Part shown: one piece after another, positions 9,860-18,705 of the stretch
Position numbering within the stretch: the first letter of the stretch is position 1
How the letters are laid out: each line of letters opens with the position of its first letter
Assembly: GCA_001828855.1 (NCBI GenBank)
Contig: MHZT01000051.1
Span: 236,574-300,573 of the forward strand
Direction: 5' to 3'
From: Rhodobacterales bacterium RIFCSPHIGHO2_02_FULL_62_130
Lineage (GTDB): Bacteria; Pseudomonadota; Alphaproteobacteria; Rhodobacterales; Rhodobacteraceae
Length of the DNA stretch: 64,000 nucleotides
Notes under the pieces: model-generated
What the model was told of the DNA's origin: nothing
The model's database searches: none
Seen by the model: only the letters and a program-made list of their open reading frames with translations
Made by a program: the position numbers and the translations under genes

Positions 9860-11115
9860 CACTTCGCCTGACCACGCTGCCCAACGGTTTCCGCATTGTC
9901 ACCGAACATATGCCCGGGCTGAAATCTGCCAGCGCGGGCGTCTGGGTCATGGCGGGCGGGCGGCATGAGCGGGCCGAACAGAACGGCATCGCGCATTTTC
10001 TGGAGCATATGGCGTTCAAAGGCACGAAACGCCGCACGGCGCTGCAGATTGCCGAGGAAATCGAGGATGTGGGCGGCTATATCAACGCCTATACCTCGCG
10101 CGAGATGACGGCCTATTACGCCCGCGTGCTGCAAAACGACGTGGAACTTGCGCTGGATGTTATCGGCGACATCGTGCTGAACCCGGCCTTCGACAAGAAG
10201 GAGATCGAGGTTGAACGTCATGTGATCCTGCAGGAAATCGGGCAGGCTTTGGACACGCCCGACGACATCATCTTTGACTGGCTGCAAGAGGCGTCTTACC
10301 CCGACCAGTCCTTTGGCCGCACCATCCTTGGGCCGGAAGAGCGGGTTTCCTCGTTCACGCGCAACGACTTGCAGGGGTTTGTCTCGGAACATTATGGCCC
10401 CGGTCAGATGATCTTGGCCGCTGCGGGAGGTGTTGATCACGATGCCATCGTGGCACAGGCCGAGGCGATCTTTGGCGGCATGAAGGCCAAGCCCGCCACG
10501 ACCTTCCAGCCCGCCGCCTTCAAAGGTGCGGAGCGCCGCGAGGTCAAGGATCTGGAGCAGGTGCATTTCGCCATGGCCTTCGATGCGCCCGGCTATCGCC
10601 ATCCTGATGTCTACACCGCGCAGGTCTATTCGATGACGATGGGCGGCGGCATGTCCTCGCGCCTGTTCCAGAAGGTGCGCGAAGAGCGGGGCCTGTGTTA
10701 TTCGATCTTTGCCCAATCCGGTGCCTATGAGGATACCGGCCAGATCACGATTTACGCGGGCACTTCGGCGGAAGAAATCGGTGATCTGACCCAGATCACG
10801 ATGGACGAGCTGAAACGCGCCGCCGACGATATGTCCGAGGCCGAGGTGGCCCGCGCCCGCGCGCAGATCAAGGCGGGGATGCTGATGGGGCTGGAAAGCC
10901 CCTCCAGCCGTGCCGAGCGCATTGCGCGGCTGCTGGCGATCTATGGCCGTGTGCCGGATGTCGAAGAGGCGGTTGCCAAGATCGAAGCCGTGACGATGGC
11001 CGATGTCCGCCGCTATGCCGGCGAATTGACCGCCACCGACGCCGCGCTTGCGCTGTATGGTCCGGTCGAGCGCGCGCCGACGCTGGAGGAAATCCGCAAG
11101 CGGCTTGCCGCCTGA
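9856..11115 (+). CDS. M16 family zinc peptidase (processing-peptidase-like)
   Basis: The 419-residue protein resembles the beta subunit of mitochondrial processing peptidase. The inverted zinc motif HFLEH is at residues 47-51 (HFLEHMAFKGT), with the third ligand region IEVERHVILQEI further on; both M16 halves are present, including the C-terminal RLFQKVREERGLCYSI block. The start is a TTG overlapping the thrC stop, with AAAGGA 6 bases upstream. No signal peptide is obvious, so a cytoplasmic location is likely. The substrate is unknown. Confidence 0.93.
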   Translation: MTLRLTTLPNGFRIVTEHMPGLKSASAGVWVMAGGRHERAEQNGIAHFLEHMAFKGTKRRTALQIAEEIEDVGGYINAYTSREMTAYYARVLQNDVELALDVIGDIVLNPAFDKKEIEVERHVILQEIGQALDTPDDIIFDWLQEASYPDQSFGRTILGPEERVSSFTRNDLQGFVSEHYGPGQMILAAAGGVDHDAIVAQAEAIFGGMKAKPATTFQPAAFKGAERREVKDLEQVHFAMAFDAPGYRHPDVYTAQVYSMTMGGGMSSRLFQKVREERGLCYSIFAQSGAYEDTGQITIYAGTSAEEIGDLTQITMDELKRAADDMSEAEVARARAQIKAGMLMGLESPSSRAERIARLLAIYGRVPDVEEAVAKIEAVTMADVRRYAGELTATDAALALYGPVERAPTLEEIRKRLAA

Positions 11116-11699
11116 TGTTGCGCTTTCGCCGCAGGCCCGTCGTGGAAACCGAGCGGATGACGCTCCGGTTGCCTGCGCATGGCGATTGGCGGGCTTGGGC
11201 CGGTTTGCGCGAGGCTTCCGCCGATCACCTGATGCCGTGGGAGCCGGTCTGGTCGCATGACCATCTGACCCGCCGCGCCTTTACCAATCGGGTTTACTGG
11301 GCGATGCGGGCGGAAACCGCAGGCACGGCGCTGCCGCTTTTGCTGATCCGGCGCGAGGATCAGCGGCTGTTGGGCGCGATCACGCTGGACAATATCCGGC
11401 GCGGTCCGGTGCAGGCCGGAACGCTGGGCTACTGGATCGGCGCCCCTTTCGCGCGCCGTGGCTATATGCGCGAGGCCGTGCAGGCCATGGTGCATTTCTC
11501 GTTCACCACGCTGGATCTGTCGCGGATCGAAAGCGCCTGCCTGCCCGAAAATGTCGCCTCGCGCGGCGTTCTTGAGAAATCCGGCTTTAAATATGAGGGC
11601 GTGGCGCAAAGCTATCTGCAAATCAACGGGCGTTGGCGCAACCATGTGTTATACGCGAACCTTCGGAATGACCGACGCGGGCGCACGGACGTAGGCTAA
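11115..11699 (+). CDS. RimJ/RimL-type GNAT N-acetyltransferase
   Basis: The 194-residue acetyl-CoA-dependent N-acetyltransferase resembles RimJ (alanine N-acetylation of ribosomal protein S5). It opens with the typical ETERMTLRLP strand. The acetyl-CoA loop is GYWIGAPFARRGYMREA and the C-terminal motif is ENVASRGVLEKSGFKYEG. The ATG overlaps the preceding stop by one base (TGATG), so it belongs to the thrC-M16 transcript. The substrate cannot be assigned from sequence. Confidence 0.85.
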   Translation: MLRFRRRPVVETERMTLRLPAHGDWRAWAGLREASADHLMPWEPVWSHDHLTRRAFTNRVYWAMRAETAGTALPLLLIRREDQRLLGAITLDNIRRGPVQAGTLGYWIGAPFARRGYMREAVQAMVHFSFTTLDLSRIESACLPENVASRGVLEKSGFKYEGVAQSYLQINGRWRNHVLYANLRNDRRGRTDVG

Positions 11700-11754
11700 G
11701 GGCAACATTCCCTTCCTGCGGTGGCGCGTCCGGCGGCGTCCTTGGAGAGAATGT

Positions 11755-12303
11755 TTGAAACAAATCAAAGTGTTGCTGCTGCGTGGCGTGAACGTATCGG
11801 GGGCGAACCGCCTGCCGATGCCGGAATTCCGTGAAATGTTGGCCGAGCAGGGCGTGCAGGATGTGCAGACCCACATCCAAAGCGGCAACGCGGTGTTCTG
11901 TGATCCGGGCGTGCCGGATCTGCTGGGCAAGGTGGCTGCCGCCATGCTGAACCGCTTTGGCTTTGCGCCCGCCATGTTCCTGATGGACCTTGCAGGCTAT
12001 GAGGCGATCTTGCGCGCAAATCCCTATGCCGCCCAAGGCGCTGTGGACGGGGCCAAGGTGCATATCTACTTCCTGTCCGAACCCGCGCCGAAAACCGATC
12101 TGGTGGCCCTTCGCGCGCTGGCCACCGCCGGCGAGGCGGTGACGCTGACCGACAAGGCGCTGTATCTGCTCGCCCCGAACGGCATCGGGCGGTCGGTTCT
12201 GGCCGAAAAGCTGGAGCGGCATATCGCGGTCAAGATCACCGCGCGCAACCAACGCTCTGCCGAGTCGATTGCGGCTTTGGCGCGGGGAATTGCGGCCGCA
12301 TAG
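11755..12303 (+). CDS. DUF1697 family protein
   Basis: The 182-residue protein opens with the family signature LLLRGVNVSGANRLPM and has HIQSGNAVF after about 40 residues. The start is TTG with GGAGAGA upstream; an ATG four bases earlier is in another frame. The function of DUF1697 is not established. It stands alone on the + strand between the GNAT gene and an FAD oxidase gene. Confidence 0.85.
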   Translation: MKQIKVLLLRGVNVSGANRLPMPEFREMLAEQGVQDVQTHIQSGNAVFCDPGVPDLLGKVAAAMLNRFGFAPAMFLMDLAGYEAILRANPYAAQGAVDGAKVHIYFLSEPAPKTDLVALRALATAGEAVTLTDKALYLLAPNGIGRSVLAEKLERHIAVKITARNQRSAESIAALARGIAAA

Positions 12304-12366
12304 CCATGCCAGTGGCGGGTTTTCCTTGGGCAAAGGCCGCGCTAGAGGTTGCAAAAGGAGGCCGCC

Positions 12367-13779
12367 ATGCTGAACCCCGCCGATCCCGCTTTTCTGGCCC
12401 GTCTGGAAGCGCTTTTGCCGCCCGACACGCTGCGCGCGCCTGATGCACGTTATCTGGAGGAGCCGCGCGGGCGGTGGCATGGCCATGCCGGGGCGGTGGC
12501 CTTGCCGCGCAGCACCGATGAGGTGGCAGTGATTCTGCGCGCCTGTCAGGGCGCACGGGTGGGCGTTGTGCCGTGGGGCGGCGGCACGGGGCTGGTTGGC
12601 GGGCAGATCATGCCCGACGGTCCGGCGCCTTTGCTGGTGTCGCTGGAACGTATGGCCGCGCTGCGCGGGGCTTACCCCGAGGAAAACGTGCTGGTCGTCG
12701 AGGCCGGGATGACTCTGGCCGACGTGCAGGCGCAGGCCGAGACGGTGGACCGGCTGTTCCCGCTGTCGCTGGCCTCGGAGGGCAGTTGCCGGATTGGCGG
12801 CAACCTTGCCACCAATGCGGGCGGTTTGGGTGTGCTGCGCTATGGCAACACCCGCGATCTGTGTCTGGGGGTCGAGGCGGTTCTGGCGGATGGCAGCATT
12901 TTCAACGGATTGAAGCGGCTGCGGAAAGATAACACCGGCTATGATCTGCGGCATTTGCTGATTGGCTCGGAAGGGTCGCTGGGGGTGATCACCGCCGCCA
13001 GCCTGCGGCTTTACCCGCGTCCGGCGGCGGTTGGCACGGCGCTTTTGGCGGTGGAAAGCCCCAAGGCCGCCCTGCGGTTGCTGGCTTTGGCCGAGGCGCG
13101 TCTGGCGGGCATGGTCTCGGCCTTCGAGCTTGTTCACCGCATGGGGCTGGAGTTTCTGGCCGAAACCATGCCCGAGGTCCGCAGCCCGCTGGCAGGCAGC
13201 CCCGATTGGATGGTGCTGATCGAGATCGGCCTGCCCGAGGGTTTTGGCCCTGCCGCCCCGCATCTGGAGGCACTGTTCGAGGCCGCGATGGCCGAGGGTC
13301 TGGTGTCGGATGGCGTGATTGCCACCTCCGAGGCGCAGCGCGCCGGCCTGTGGCGCATCCGCGAGTCGATCCCCGAGGCGAACCGCCGGATAGGCTCTGT
13401 CTCAAGCCACGACATCTCGTTGCCCTTGGGCGCGGTGCCGGATTTCATCGCACAGGCAGGGGCGGTGCTGGCGGCGATGGCGGATTTCCGGGTGAATTGC
13501 TTTGGCCATCTGGGCGACGGAAACCTGCATTACAACGTCTTCCCCGCGCGGGGGCGATCACGCAAAGATTATGAAAACCAACGTGATGCGGTGAAAACAG
13601 CGGTGCATGATCTGGTGGATGCGATGGGCGGATCGGTCAGTGCCGAACACGGGCTGGGGCGGCTTAAGGTGGGCGATCTGGTGAAATACGGCGATCCGAC
13701 CAAACTGGCCGCCATGCGCGCGATCAAGGCCGCACTGGACCCGCTGGGCATCATGAACCCCGGTGCCGTTCTGGGCTAA
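12367..13779 (+). CDS. FAD-linked oxidase (GlcD / D-lactate or D-2-hydroxyacid dehydrogenase type)
   Basis: The 470-residue flavoprotein is of the PCMH/VAO type. The FAD-binding N-terminal half includes the pyrophosphate loop WGGGTGLVGGQ and the GGNLATNAGGLGVLRYG block; the C-terminal FAD-oxidase half includes NCFGHLGDGNLHYN and ends SAEHGLGRLK...DPLGIMNPGAVL. This layout fits D-2-hydroxyglutarate, D-lactate or glycolate dehydrogenases, and the precise substrate is uncertain. A strong ribosome site (AAAAGGAGG) precedes ATG 12367. A perfect 33-bp palindrome follows the stop. Confidence 0.88.
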   Translation: MLNPADPAFLARLEALLPPDTLRAPDARYLEEPRGRWHGHAGAVALPRSTDEVAVILRACQGARVGVVPWGGGTGLVGGQIMPDGPAPLLVSLERMAALRGAYPEENVLVVEAGMTLADVQAQAETVDRLFPLSLASEGSCRIGGNLATNAGGLGVLRYGNTRDLCLGVEAVLADGSIFNGLKRLRKDNTGYDLRHLLIGSEGSLGVITAASLRLYPRPAAVGTALLAVESPKAALRLLALAEARLAGMVSAFELVHRMGLEFLAETMPEVRSPLAGSPDWMVLIEIGLPEGFGPAAPHLEALFEAAMAEGLVSDGVIATSEAQRAGLWRIRESIPEANRRIGSVSSHDISLPLGAVPDFIAQAGAVLAAMADFRVNCFGHLGDGNLHYNVFPARGRSRKDYENQRDAVKTAVHDLVDAMGGSVSAEHGLGRLKVGDLVKYGDPTKLAAMRAIKAALDPLGIMNPGAVLG

Positions 13780-13789
13780 CCCGCGATTT

Positions 13790-13869
13790 CATCTTGGCCT
13801 AAACACTCCCGCCGGAGGCTCCTTCGGCCAGCAACGGGAGCCTCCGGCGGGAGTGTTTAGGCCAAGATG
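13790..13869. repeat. Long palindromic element (CCGCCGGAGGC family), copy 2, perfect
   Basis: A perfect 33-bp inverted repeat spans 13790-13822 and 13837-13869 with a 14-base loop, beginning CATCTTGGCC and ending GGCCAAGATG. It lies between the convergent FAD oxidase and apt genes. Compared with other copies it has ACACT/AGTGT instead of ATACT/AGTAT, a paired change. Likely a bidirectional terminator or REP-type element. Confidence 0.85.
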
Positions 13870-13900
13870 ATGCAGCAAGATCAGGGTGGGGATAGGAGAC

Positions 13901-13924
13901 GCCCTGCCGGAGAACCGACAGGGC
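13901..13924. terminator. Stem-loop downstream of apt
   Basis: GCCCTGCCGG-AGAA-CCGACAGGGC forms a 10-bp stem with one mismatch. It lies 97 bases past the apt stop when read on the minus strand. There is no T-run. The rest of 13870-14020 shows no convincing gene. Confidence 0.4.
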
Positions 13925-14020
13925 GCTGGGGTGGTGTGGGTCACGTGTTGCAAGCAGCGTGTCCGTCCGGGTGGGTAGCCCGAACACCCTCTGCATAAAG
14001 TGATTCTGCTGAAGAAAGCG

Positions 14021-14554
14021 TTAAAGCCCTTCGAATTGGCAGAGCGCATGGACTTCCATGCCCATTGCCTCCAGCTTTTTGCGCCCGCCCAGATCGGGCA
14101 GATCGACGACGAAAGCGCAGCCGATCACCTCGGCCCCCAGCCGTTCGATCAGCTTGATCCCCGCCTCGGCGGTGCCGCCGGTGGCCAGCAGGTCATCGAC
14201 CAGCAGCACCTTTTCGCCCGGCTGCATGGCGTCGTCATGCACCTCGACCACGGCCTCGCCATATTCCAGCTTATAGGCTTGGGAGATGGTCTGCCCCGGC
14301 AGTTTGCCCTTCTTGCGGATCGGCACAAAGCCGGTGGAGAGTTGATGCGCCACCGCCCCGCCAAGGATAAAGCCGCGCGCCTCAAGCCCTGCAACCTTGT
14401 CGATCCGCATGCCCGCATAGGGTGACAACAGTTGATCGATTGCCATGCGGAACCCGCGCGGATCGGCGAAGAGGGTGGTCACATCGCGGAACAGGATGCC
14501 TTCATGCGGAAAGTCGACAATGGTGCGGATGTAGTCTTTGACGGTCTTGCTCAT
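14021..14554 (-). CDS. apt: Adenine phosphoribosyltransferase
   Basis: Apt salvages adenine to AMP using PRPP. The 177-residue protein carries the PRPP-binding signature [17 protein letters not shown] and the N-terminal [16 protein letters not shown]. Its start overlaps the mtnP stop as ATGA, so adenine released by MtnP from methylthioadenosine can be recycled by the coupled product. Confidence 0.96.
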   Translation of the reverse strand: MSKTVKDYIRTIVDFPHEGILFRDVTTLFADPRGFRMAIDQLLSPYAGMRIDKVAGLEARGFILGGAVAHQLSTGFVPIRKKGKLPGQTISQAYKLEYGEAVVEVHDDAMQPGEKVLLVDDLLATGGTAEAGIKLIERLGAEVIGCAFVVDLPDLGGRKKLEAMGMEVHALCQFEGL

Positions 14555-15432
14555 GCGTGCGGGCCTTTGAGGATGCGGGCGGCCACGGCATCAAGCTTGG
14601 CCAGCAGATCGGGATCGCGTTTGTCAGGGGCGGTCATCAGGGCGTGGGTCAGCGCGTGGTCGCAGCCCTGCGGGCAATCGGTATGATCGGGCGGCATCAG
14701 CGCGGGAAGCGCCGTAACCAGCCCGCGCGCGTTTCCTGCATTGGCGGTCAGCGTGGCGATCACCTGCGACACATCCACCGCGCCATGATCCTGATGCCAG
14801 CAATCATAATCGGTGACCATGGCGATCGAGGCATAGCAGAGTTCAGCCTCGCGGGCGAGTTTGGCCTCGGGCATCCCCGTCATCCCGATCACATCCGCGC
14901 CCCAGCTGCGATAGAGTTGCGACTCGGCAAGGGTCGAGAACTGCGGCCCCTCCATGGCGATATAGGTCGCCCCCTCATGCACGCGCACGCCGGTGGTGCG
15001 GGCGGCCTCGGCGCAGGCAGCACCCAGGCGGGGGCAGGTGGGATGGGCAAGGCTGACATGGGCGACACAGCCTGCCCCAAAGAAGGATTTCTCGCGCGCG
15101 AAGGTACGGTCGATATACTGATCCACGATCACGAAATCACCCGGCGCAAAATCGGCGCGCAGGCTGCCGACGGCCGAGACGGCCACGACATCGGTGCAGC
15201 CCAGCCGTTTCAGCGCATCGATATTGGCGCGGTAGTTGATCGAGGACGGGGTCTGGACGTGACCGCGACCGTGGCGGGGCAGGAAGGCCATGGCGACCCC
15301 GTTCAGCCGCCCCACCAGCACCTCGTCCGAAGGTCGGCCCCATGGGGTTTTCACCTTGACCCAGCTTGCGCCCTCCAGCCCTTCGATCTGATAGACACCG
15401 GAGCCTCCGATCACGCCGATCATGGTTTGCAT
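14551..15432 (-). CDS. mtnP: S-methyl-5'-thioadenosine phosphorylase
   Basis: MtnP cleaves methylthioadenosine, a by-product of polyamine synthesis, to adenine and methylthioribose-1-phosphate. The 293-residue protein shows the phosphate-binding start [13 protein letters not shown], the RHGRGH region, and the substrate block [19 protein letters not shown] followed by [19 protein letters not shown] 15432 is preceded by GGAGAC; a second ATG lies three codons in. It forms a two-gene operon with apt. Confidence 0.95.
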   Translation of the reverse strand: MQTMIGVIGGSGVYQIEGLEGASWVKVKTPWGRPSDEVLVGRLNGVAMAFLPRHGRGHVQTPSSINYRANIDALKRLGCTDVVAVSAVGSLRADFAPGDFVIVDQYIDRTFAREKSFFGAGCVAHVSLAHPTCPRLGAACAEAARTTGVRVHEGATYIAMEGPQFSTLAESQLYRSWGADVIGMTGMPEAKLAREAELCYASIAMVTDYDCWHQDHGAVDVSQVIATLTANAGNARGLVTALPALMPPDHTDCPQGCDHALTHALMTAPDKRDPDLLAKLDAVAARILKGPHA

Positions 15433-15601
15433 GGGGGTCTCCTGCCTTGGGTTCCGCCAGAGTTTAGGGCGGGGCGCGCATCGGGGGAAGGGGGGAGTTT
15501 GGGCCTGCGTCCCGAAGCGGGACCTTTTCCTATGTGTTTGATATCAACGTGTTGATTTGACCGATTAGGCTTTTGTTAAGGCAGGGCCGCCCAAAAACCG
15601 C

Positions 15602-15626
15602 AGGTGCGTGAAATCACGCACCCTAC
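15602..15626. repeat. Short GGTGCGTG hairpin repeat, copy 2
   Basis: GGTGCGTGA-AA-TCACGCACC, in the opposite orientation to copy 3 at 15743. Together with the palindrome at 15638 it fills the 404-bp spacer between mtnP and the GNAT gene; nothing gene-like is seen there. Confidence 0.75.
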
Positions 15627-15637
15627 CCTTTGGGCTT

Positions 15638-15719
15638 CATCTTGGCCCAAATACTCCCGCCGGAGGCTCTTGTCGGGCGCATCTCACCCTCCGGGGGGGA
15701 TATTTGGGCAAAGGGGATG
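15638..15719. repeat. Long palindromic element (CCGCCGGAGGC family), copy 3, diverged
   Basis: The left arm CATCTTGGCCCAAATACTCCCGC is intact; the right arm is degraded (CCTCCGGGGGG, then TATTTGGGCAAAGGGGATG). Short hairpin copies flank it on both sides in opposite orientation, giving a composite arrangement. Confidence 0.65.
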
Positions 15720-15742
15720 AGCGGAACCTGTCAGGATGAAGG

Positions 15743-15768
15743 GTAGGGTGCGTGATTTCACGCACCTT
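15743..15768. repeat. Short GGTGCGTG hairpin repeat, copy 3
   Basis: GTAGGGTGCGTGA-TT-TCACGCACCTT lies just upstream of the GNAT gene at 15837. Confidence 0.75.
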
Positions 15769-15836
15769 TCGGGGCGGCGACAGGTGAGGGGTGCGGTGCA
15801 TTGCGCGCCCTTCAGATTTGATCCTGACATGGTGCC

Positions 15837-16364
15837 ATGTTACGGGCGTTTCCAGATGATTCCCCGAGGGTTGCGCGCGTGTATCAACTGGAAGAAGAGA
15901 CCGAGGCCGACTGGTGGGAGGTGGAGGCGCTGTATGACCTGTGCTTTGCGCCGGGCCGCACCGCGCTGTCTTCCTATCGCTTGCGCGACGGGGTGCCGAC
16001 GGTGGCGGCCCTGTGTCTGATCCTGCGCGACGAGGATGGCACTTTGGCCGCCGCGATCCGCTATTGGCCTGCGGAAGTGGGAGGCGAGGATGTTCTGTTG
16101 TTGGGGCCGGTTGCGGTTCACCCCACCCGTCAGGGCGAGGGCTTGGGTGCTTTGTTGATCAACGAATCTCTGGCCGAAGCCCGGCGGCTGGGCTGGGAGC
16201 GGGTGATGCTGGTTGGCGACGCGCCCTATTACAGCCGCTTTGGCTTTCACAAGCTGGAGGGGGTCGAGATGCCGCCGCCGACAAACCCCGACCGCGTTCT
16301 GGGTCTGGCGTTGAAGGCGGGGGCTTGGGACAAGGTGCGGGGGCTTGTCACCAAAGGCACCTGA
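15837..16364 (+). CDS. GNAT family N-acetyltransferase (YhbS-like)
   Basis: A GNAT fold of up to 175 residues. The acetyl-CoA site is LGPVAVHPTRQGEGLGALLI and the C-terminal motif is VGDAPYYSRFGFHKLEG, as in the YhbS group. The start is uncertain: ATG 15837 has no clear ribosome site, while the in-frame GTG at 15879 (VYQLEEETEAD) has GAGGG upstream and may be the true start. The substrate is unknown. Confidence 0.85.
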   Translation: MLRAFPDDSPRVARVYQLEEETEADWWEVEALYDLCFAPGRTALSSYRLRDGVPTVAALCLILRDEDGTLAAAIRYWPAEVGGEDVLLLGPVAVHPTRQGEGLGALLINESLAEARRLGWERVMLVGDAPYYSRFGFHKLEGVEMPPPTNPDRVLGLALKAGAWDKVRGLVTKGT

Positions 16365-16403
16365 CGCATTGCATCGCGGGGCAATGCCCCCCACATTGCG
16401 GAT

Positions 16404-17159
16404 ATGAGCAAACTTCCGACGTTGCGCCCTCCGGCGCTTGAGGCTGACATCGCGGCGCTGGCGCGGTCTTATCGGCGTGCCAACGGGCCGGTGATGGCCT
16501 TGGTCAACCGTTTGGGCGGCGGGATCGAGGCGCAGATGGCCTTGCTGCCTGACACCCTGCGGGCCGAGGTCGAGCGCGTTGTGGCGCGGGCGCTGAGTGC
16601 CGCGCACGGGCTTGCGGGCGCGGGGCGGCGGGTGCCGGATATGGGTGGTCGGGCTGCGGTTCTGGCGGCGGTGGTAACGGGGGCCGCGGGCGGGGCGGGC
16701 GGGTTGCCTTCGGCGATTGCGGAACTGCCGGTGACCATCGTGGTGATGATGCATGCGATCCGGCGCGAGGCGCAGGCGGCGGGTTACGACCCTGACAGTG
16801 CCGAGATCAAGGCGGCCTGCCTTGAGGTCTTTGCCGCCGGTTCCCCGCTTGCGGGGGATGACGGGGTGAACAGCAGCTTTCTGACCGCGCGGCTGACGCT
16901 GACGGGGCCTGCCATCCAGAAGATCATTGCGACCGTTGCGCCCCGGCTGGCGGTGGCGATGGGGCAAAAGCTGGCGGCGCAGGCGGTGCCGGTTCTGGGC
17001 GCGGTGACGGGGGCGGCGCTGAACGCCGCCTATCTGACCTATTACCGCGAGATCGCGCGGATCAGATTTGCGCTGATGCGCCTTGCCGAGCTGCATGGGG
17101 CCGAGGCGGTGCTGTTGGCTTTTGCCAGGGCGACCACGCCTGCGGTGGTCAGGCTGTAA
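16404..17159 (+). CDS. EcsC family protein
   Basis: The 251-residue alanine-rich protein resembles the EcsC family, with the conserved LPSAIAELPVTIVVMMHAI region, the GYDPDSAEIKAACLEVFA block and a C-terminal hydrophobic PVLGAVTGAALNAAYLTYY stretch. EcsC was named for its place in the Bacillus ecs ABC locus; its biochemical role is not settled. It ends 14 bases before the metZ promoter. Confidence 0.8.
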   Translation: MSKLPTLRPPALEADIAALARSYRRANGPVMALVNRLGGGIEAQMALLPDTLRAEVERVVARALSAAHGLAGAGRRVPDMGGRAAVLAAVVTGAAGGAGGLPSAIAELPVTIVVMMHAIRREAQAAGYDPDSAEIKAACLEVFAAGSPLAGDDGVNSSFLTARLTLTGPAIQKIIATVAPRLAVAMGQKLAAQAVPVLGAVTGAALNAAYLTYYREIARIRFALMRLAELHGAEAVLLAFARATTPAVVRL

Positions 17160-17172
17160 CTACGGGGTGCGG

Positions 17173-17201
17173 TTGACCTTTGCCCGCACCCGCGTTATCC
17201 C
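17173..17201 (+). promoter_or_regulatory. Probable promoter of the metZ leader
   Basis: TTGACC (17173-17178), a 17-bp spacer and TATCCC (17196-17201). A start site near 17207 would begin the transcript right at the first helix of the SAM-II aptamer. Confidence 0.5.
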
Positions 17202-17207
17202 GCCCGA

Positions 17208-17260
17208 GTGGCGCTTTGTTACCGGATTGCGGGCCACGTTAAACAAACCGCTAAAAAGGG
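17208..17260 (+). ncRNA. SAM-II riboswitch (metA motif) upstream of metZ
   Basis: The stretch matches the SAM-II aptamer class. P1 pairs GTGGC (17208-17212) with GCCAC (17233-17237). The pseudoknot pairs TTTGTT (17215-17220) with AACAAA (17242-17247). The conserved ATTGC and CGCTAAAAAGGG segments are present. SAM-II switches typically control methionine and SAM genes in Alphaproteobacteria, and the next gene is metZ. High SAM is expected to lower metZ expression. Confidence 0.88.
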
Positions 17261-17273
17261 TCTGGGCTTGCAG

Positions 17274-17303
17274 CCCCGGAACCTTGCGGTTTCGGGGTTT
17301 TTT
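17274..17303 (+). terminator. Intrinsic terminator in the metZ leader
   Basis: CCCCGGAACC-TTGC-GGTTTCGGGG (10-bp stem with one G-U pair) is followed by TTTTTTC. It lies between the SAM-II aptamer and the metZ ribosome site. An alternative hairpin GGGCT-TGC-AGCCC (17264-17276) would take up the first bases of the terminator stem, so the two structures are mutually exclusive. Confidence 0.85.
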
Positions 17304-17320
17304 CTTTGCTGGAGGCTGGC

Positions 17321-18502
17321 ATGACCGACAAATGGAACACGCGCACCAAGCTGGTGCATGAGGGCAGCCGCCGCAGCCAGTATGGCGAGATGGCCGAGGC
17401 GATCTATCTGACCCAAGGCTTCGTCTATCCCACCGCCGAATCCGCTGAAGAGCGTTTCATCAAGGCGGGCGATGACGAGTTCATCTATGCCCGCTATGGC
17501 AACCCCACGACGCGGATGTTTGAAGAACGCATCGCGGCGCTGGAAGGCACCGAGGATGCCTTTGCCACCGCCAGCGGCATGGCGGCGGTGAACGGGGCGC
17601 TGACCTCGATGCTGCGGGCGGGGGATCATGTGGTCTCCTCGCGCGCGCTGTTCGGGTCTTGCCTGTATATTCTGGAAGAGGTGCTGACCCGCTTCGGCGT
17701 GCATGTGACCTTCGTGGACGGCGCCGATCTGGACCAGTGGCGCGCGGCGGTGACGCCCGGCACCAAGGCGGTGTTCTTCGAGTCGATGTCGAACCCGACG
17801 CTTGAATTGGTGGACATCACCGAGGTGGCCAAGATCGCCCATGCGGTTGGTGCGCTGGTGATCGTGGACAATGTTTTCGCCACGCCGATCTTTAGCCGTG
17901 CGGTCGAGCAGGGTGCGGATGTGGTGGTCTATTCCACCACCAAGCATATCGACGGGCAGGGTCGCGCGCTGGGCGGGGTGGTTTGCGGCACCAAGGAGTT
18001 CATCCGCAAGACGGTTGAAACCTATATGAAGCACACCGGCGGCTCGATGTCGCCCTTTACGGCTTGGATCATGCTGAACGGCATGGCGACGCTGGACCTG
18101 CGCTGTCGGGCGATGGCAGATTCGGCGCTGACGATTGCAAAAGCGCTGGAAAGCGATGCGCGGGTCTCGAAGGTGATCTTTCCGGGGCTGGCCAGCCACC
18201 CGCAGCATGCGCTGGCGATGGCGCAGATGGGGTCGGGCGGAACGATCGTGACCTTTGACATCAAGGGCGGCAAAGAGGCGGCGTTCAAGTTCATGAATGC
18301 GCTTGAGATCATCAAGATCTCGAACAATCTGGGTGATGCCAAGTCGATTGCCACGCACCCCGCCACCACCACCCATCAGCGCCTGCCGCAGCCGCAAAAG
18401 GATGCGCTGGGCATCACGCCGGGGCTGATCCGGCTGTCGGTGGGGCTTGAGGATGCGGGCGATCTGATCGCGGATCTGCAGGCGGCGCTGTCGGCGATCT
18501 GA
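17321..18502 (+). CDS. metZ: O-succinylhomoserine sulfhydrylase
   Basis: MetZ makes homocysteine directly from O-succinylhomoserine and sulfide in methionine synthesis. The 393-residue Cys/Met-metabolism PLP enzyme has the lysine K208 in VYSTTKHIDGQGR, the YGNPTTRMFE substrate/PLP block and the C-terminal TTTHQRL and GLIRLSVGLED. ATG 17321 has GGAGG ten bases upstream. Expression is probably governed by the SAM-II riboswitch and terminator in its 5' leader. Confidence 0.95.
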   Translation: MTDKWNTRTKLVHEGSRRSQYGEMAEAIYLTQGFVYPTAESAEERFIKAGDDEFIYARYGNPTTRMFEERIAALEGTEDAFATASGMAAVNGALTSMLRAGDHVVSSRALFGSCLYILEEVLTRFGVHVTFVDGADLDQWRAAVTPGTKAVFFESMSNPTLELVDITEVAKIAHAVGALVIVDNVFATPIFSRAVEQGADVVVYSTTKHIDGQGRALGGVVCGTKEFIRKTVETYMKHTGGSMSPFTAWIMLNGMATLDLRCRAMADSALTIAKALESDARVSKVIFPGLASHPQHALAMAQMGSGGTIVTFDIKGGKEAAFKFMNALEIIKISNNLGDAKSIATHPATTTHQRLPQPQKDALGITPGLIRLSVGLEDAGDLIADLQAALSAI

Positions 18503-18643
18503 TCGGGGCAAGGGGCGGGGGGCATCATGCCCTTGCACAGCGGCGGCAGGCAAACTGTGTGAAATCTTTGCGGCGGGCGGCCAGTTGATTGATCGTTTCC
18601 GGTGATCCGATGTCGGGTTTCGCGCGTATCCGTTCGGACAGGC

Positions 18644-18671
18644 TTGGGAAATCCGGGGAAATCCCTTATAT
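18644..18671 (+). promoter_or_regulatory. Possible folE2 promoter
   Basis: TTGGGA, a 16-bp spacer and TTATAT, 35 bases upstream of the folE2 ATG. No clear Zur-type palindrome is seen in the 203-bp spacer after metZ. Confidence 0.35.
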
Positions 18672-18705
18672 ACCCAACCTGCGACCGAACACGGGGAGCG
18701 CGACG

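Noticed and set aside
7847..9862. Long minus-strand open frame opposite SURF1 and thrC
   Set aside because: Same pattern: an Arg/His-rich translation with no domain, fully covered by conserved genes on the other strand.
13799..13996. 65-codon minus-strand frame downstream of apt
   Set aside because: It runs through the palindromic repeat and has no recognisable features; a repeat-derived chance frame is more likely.
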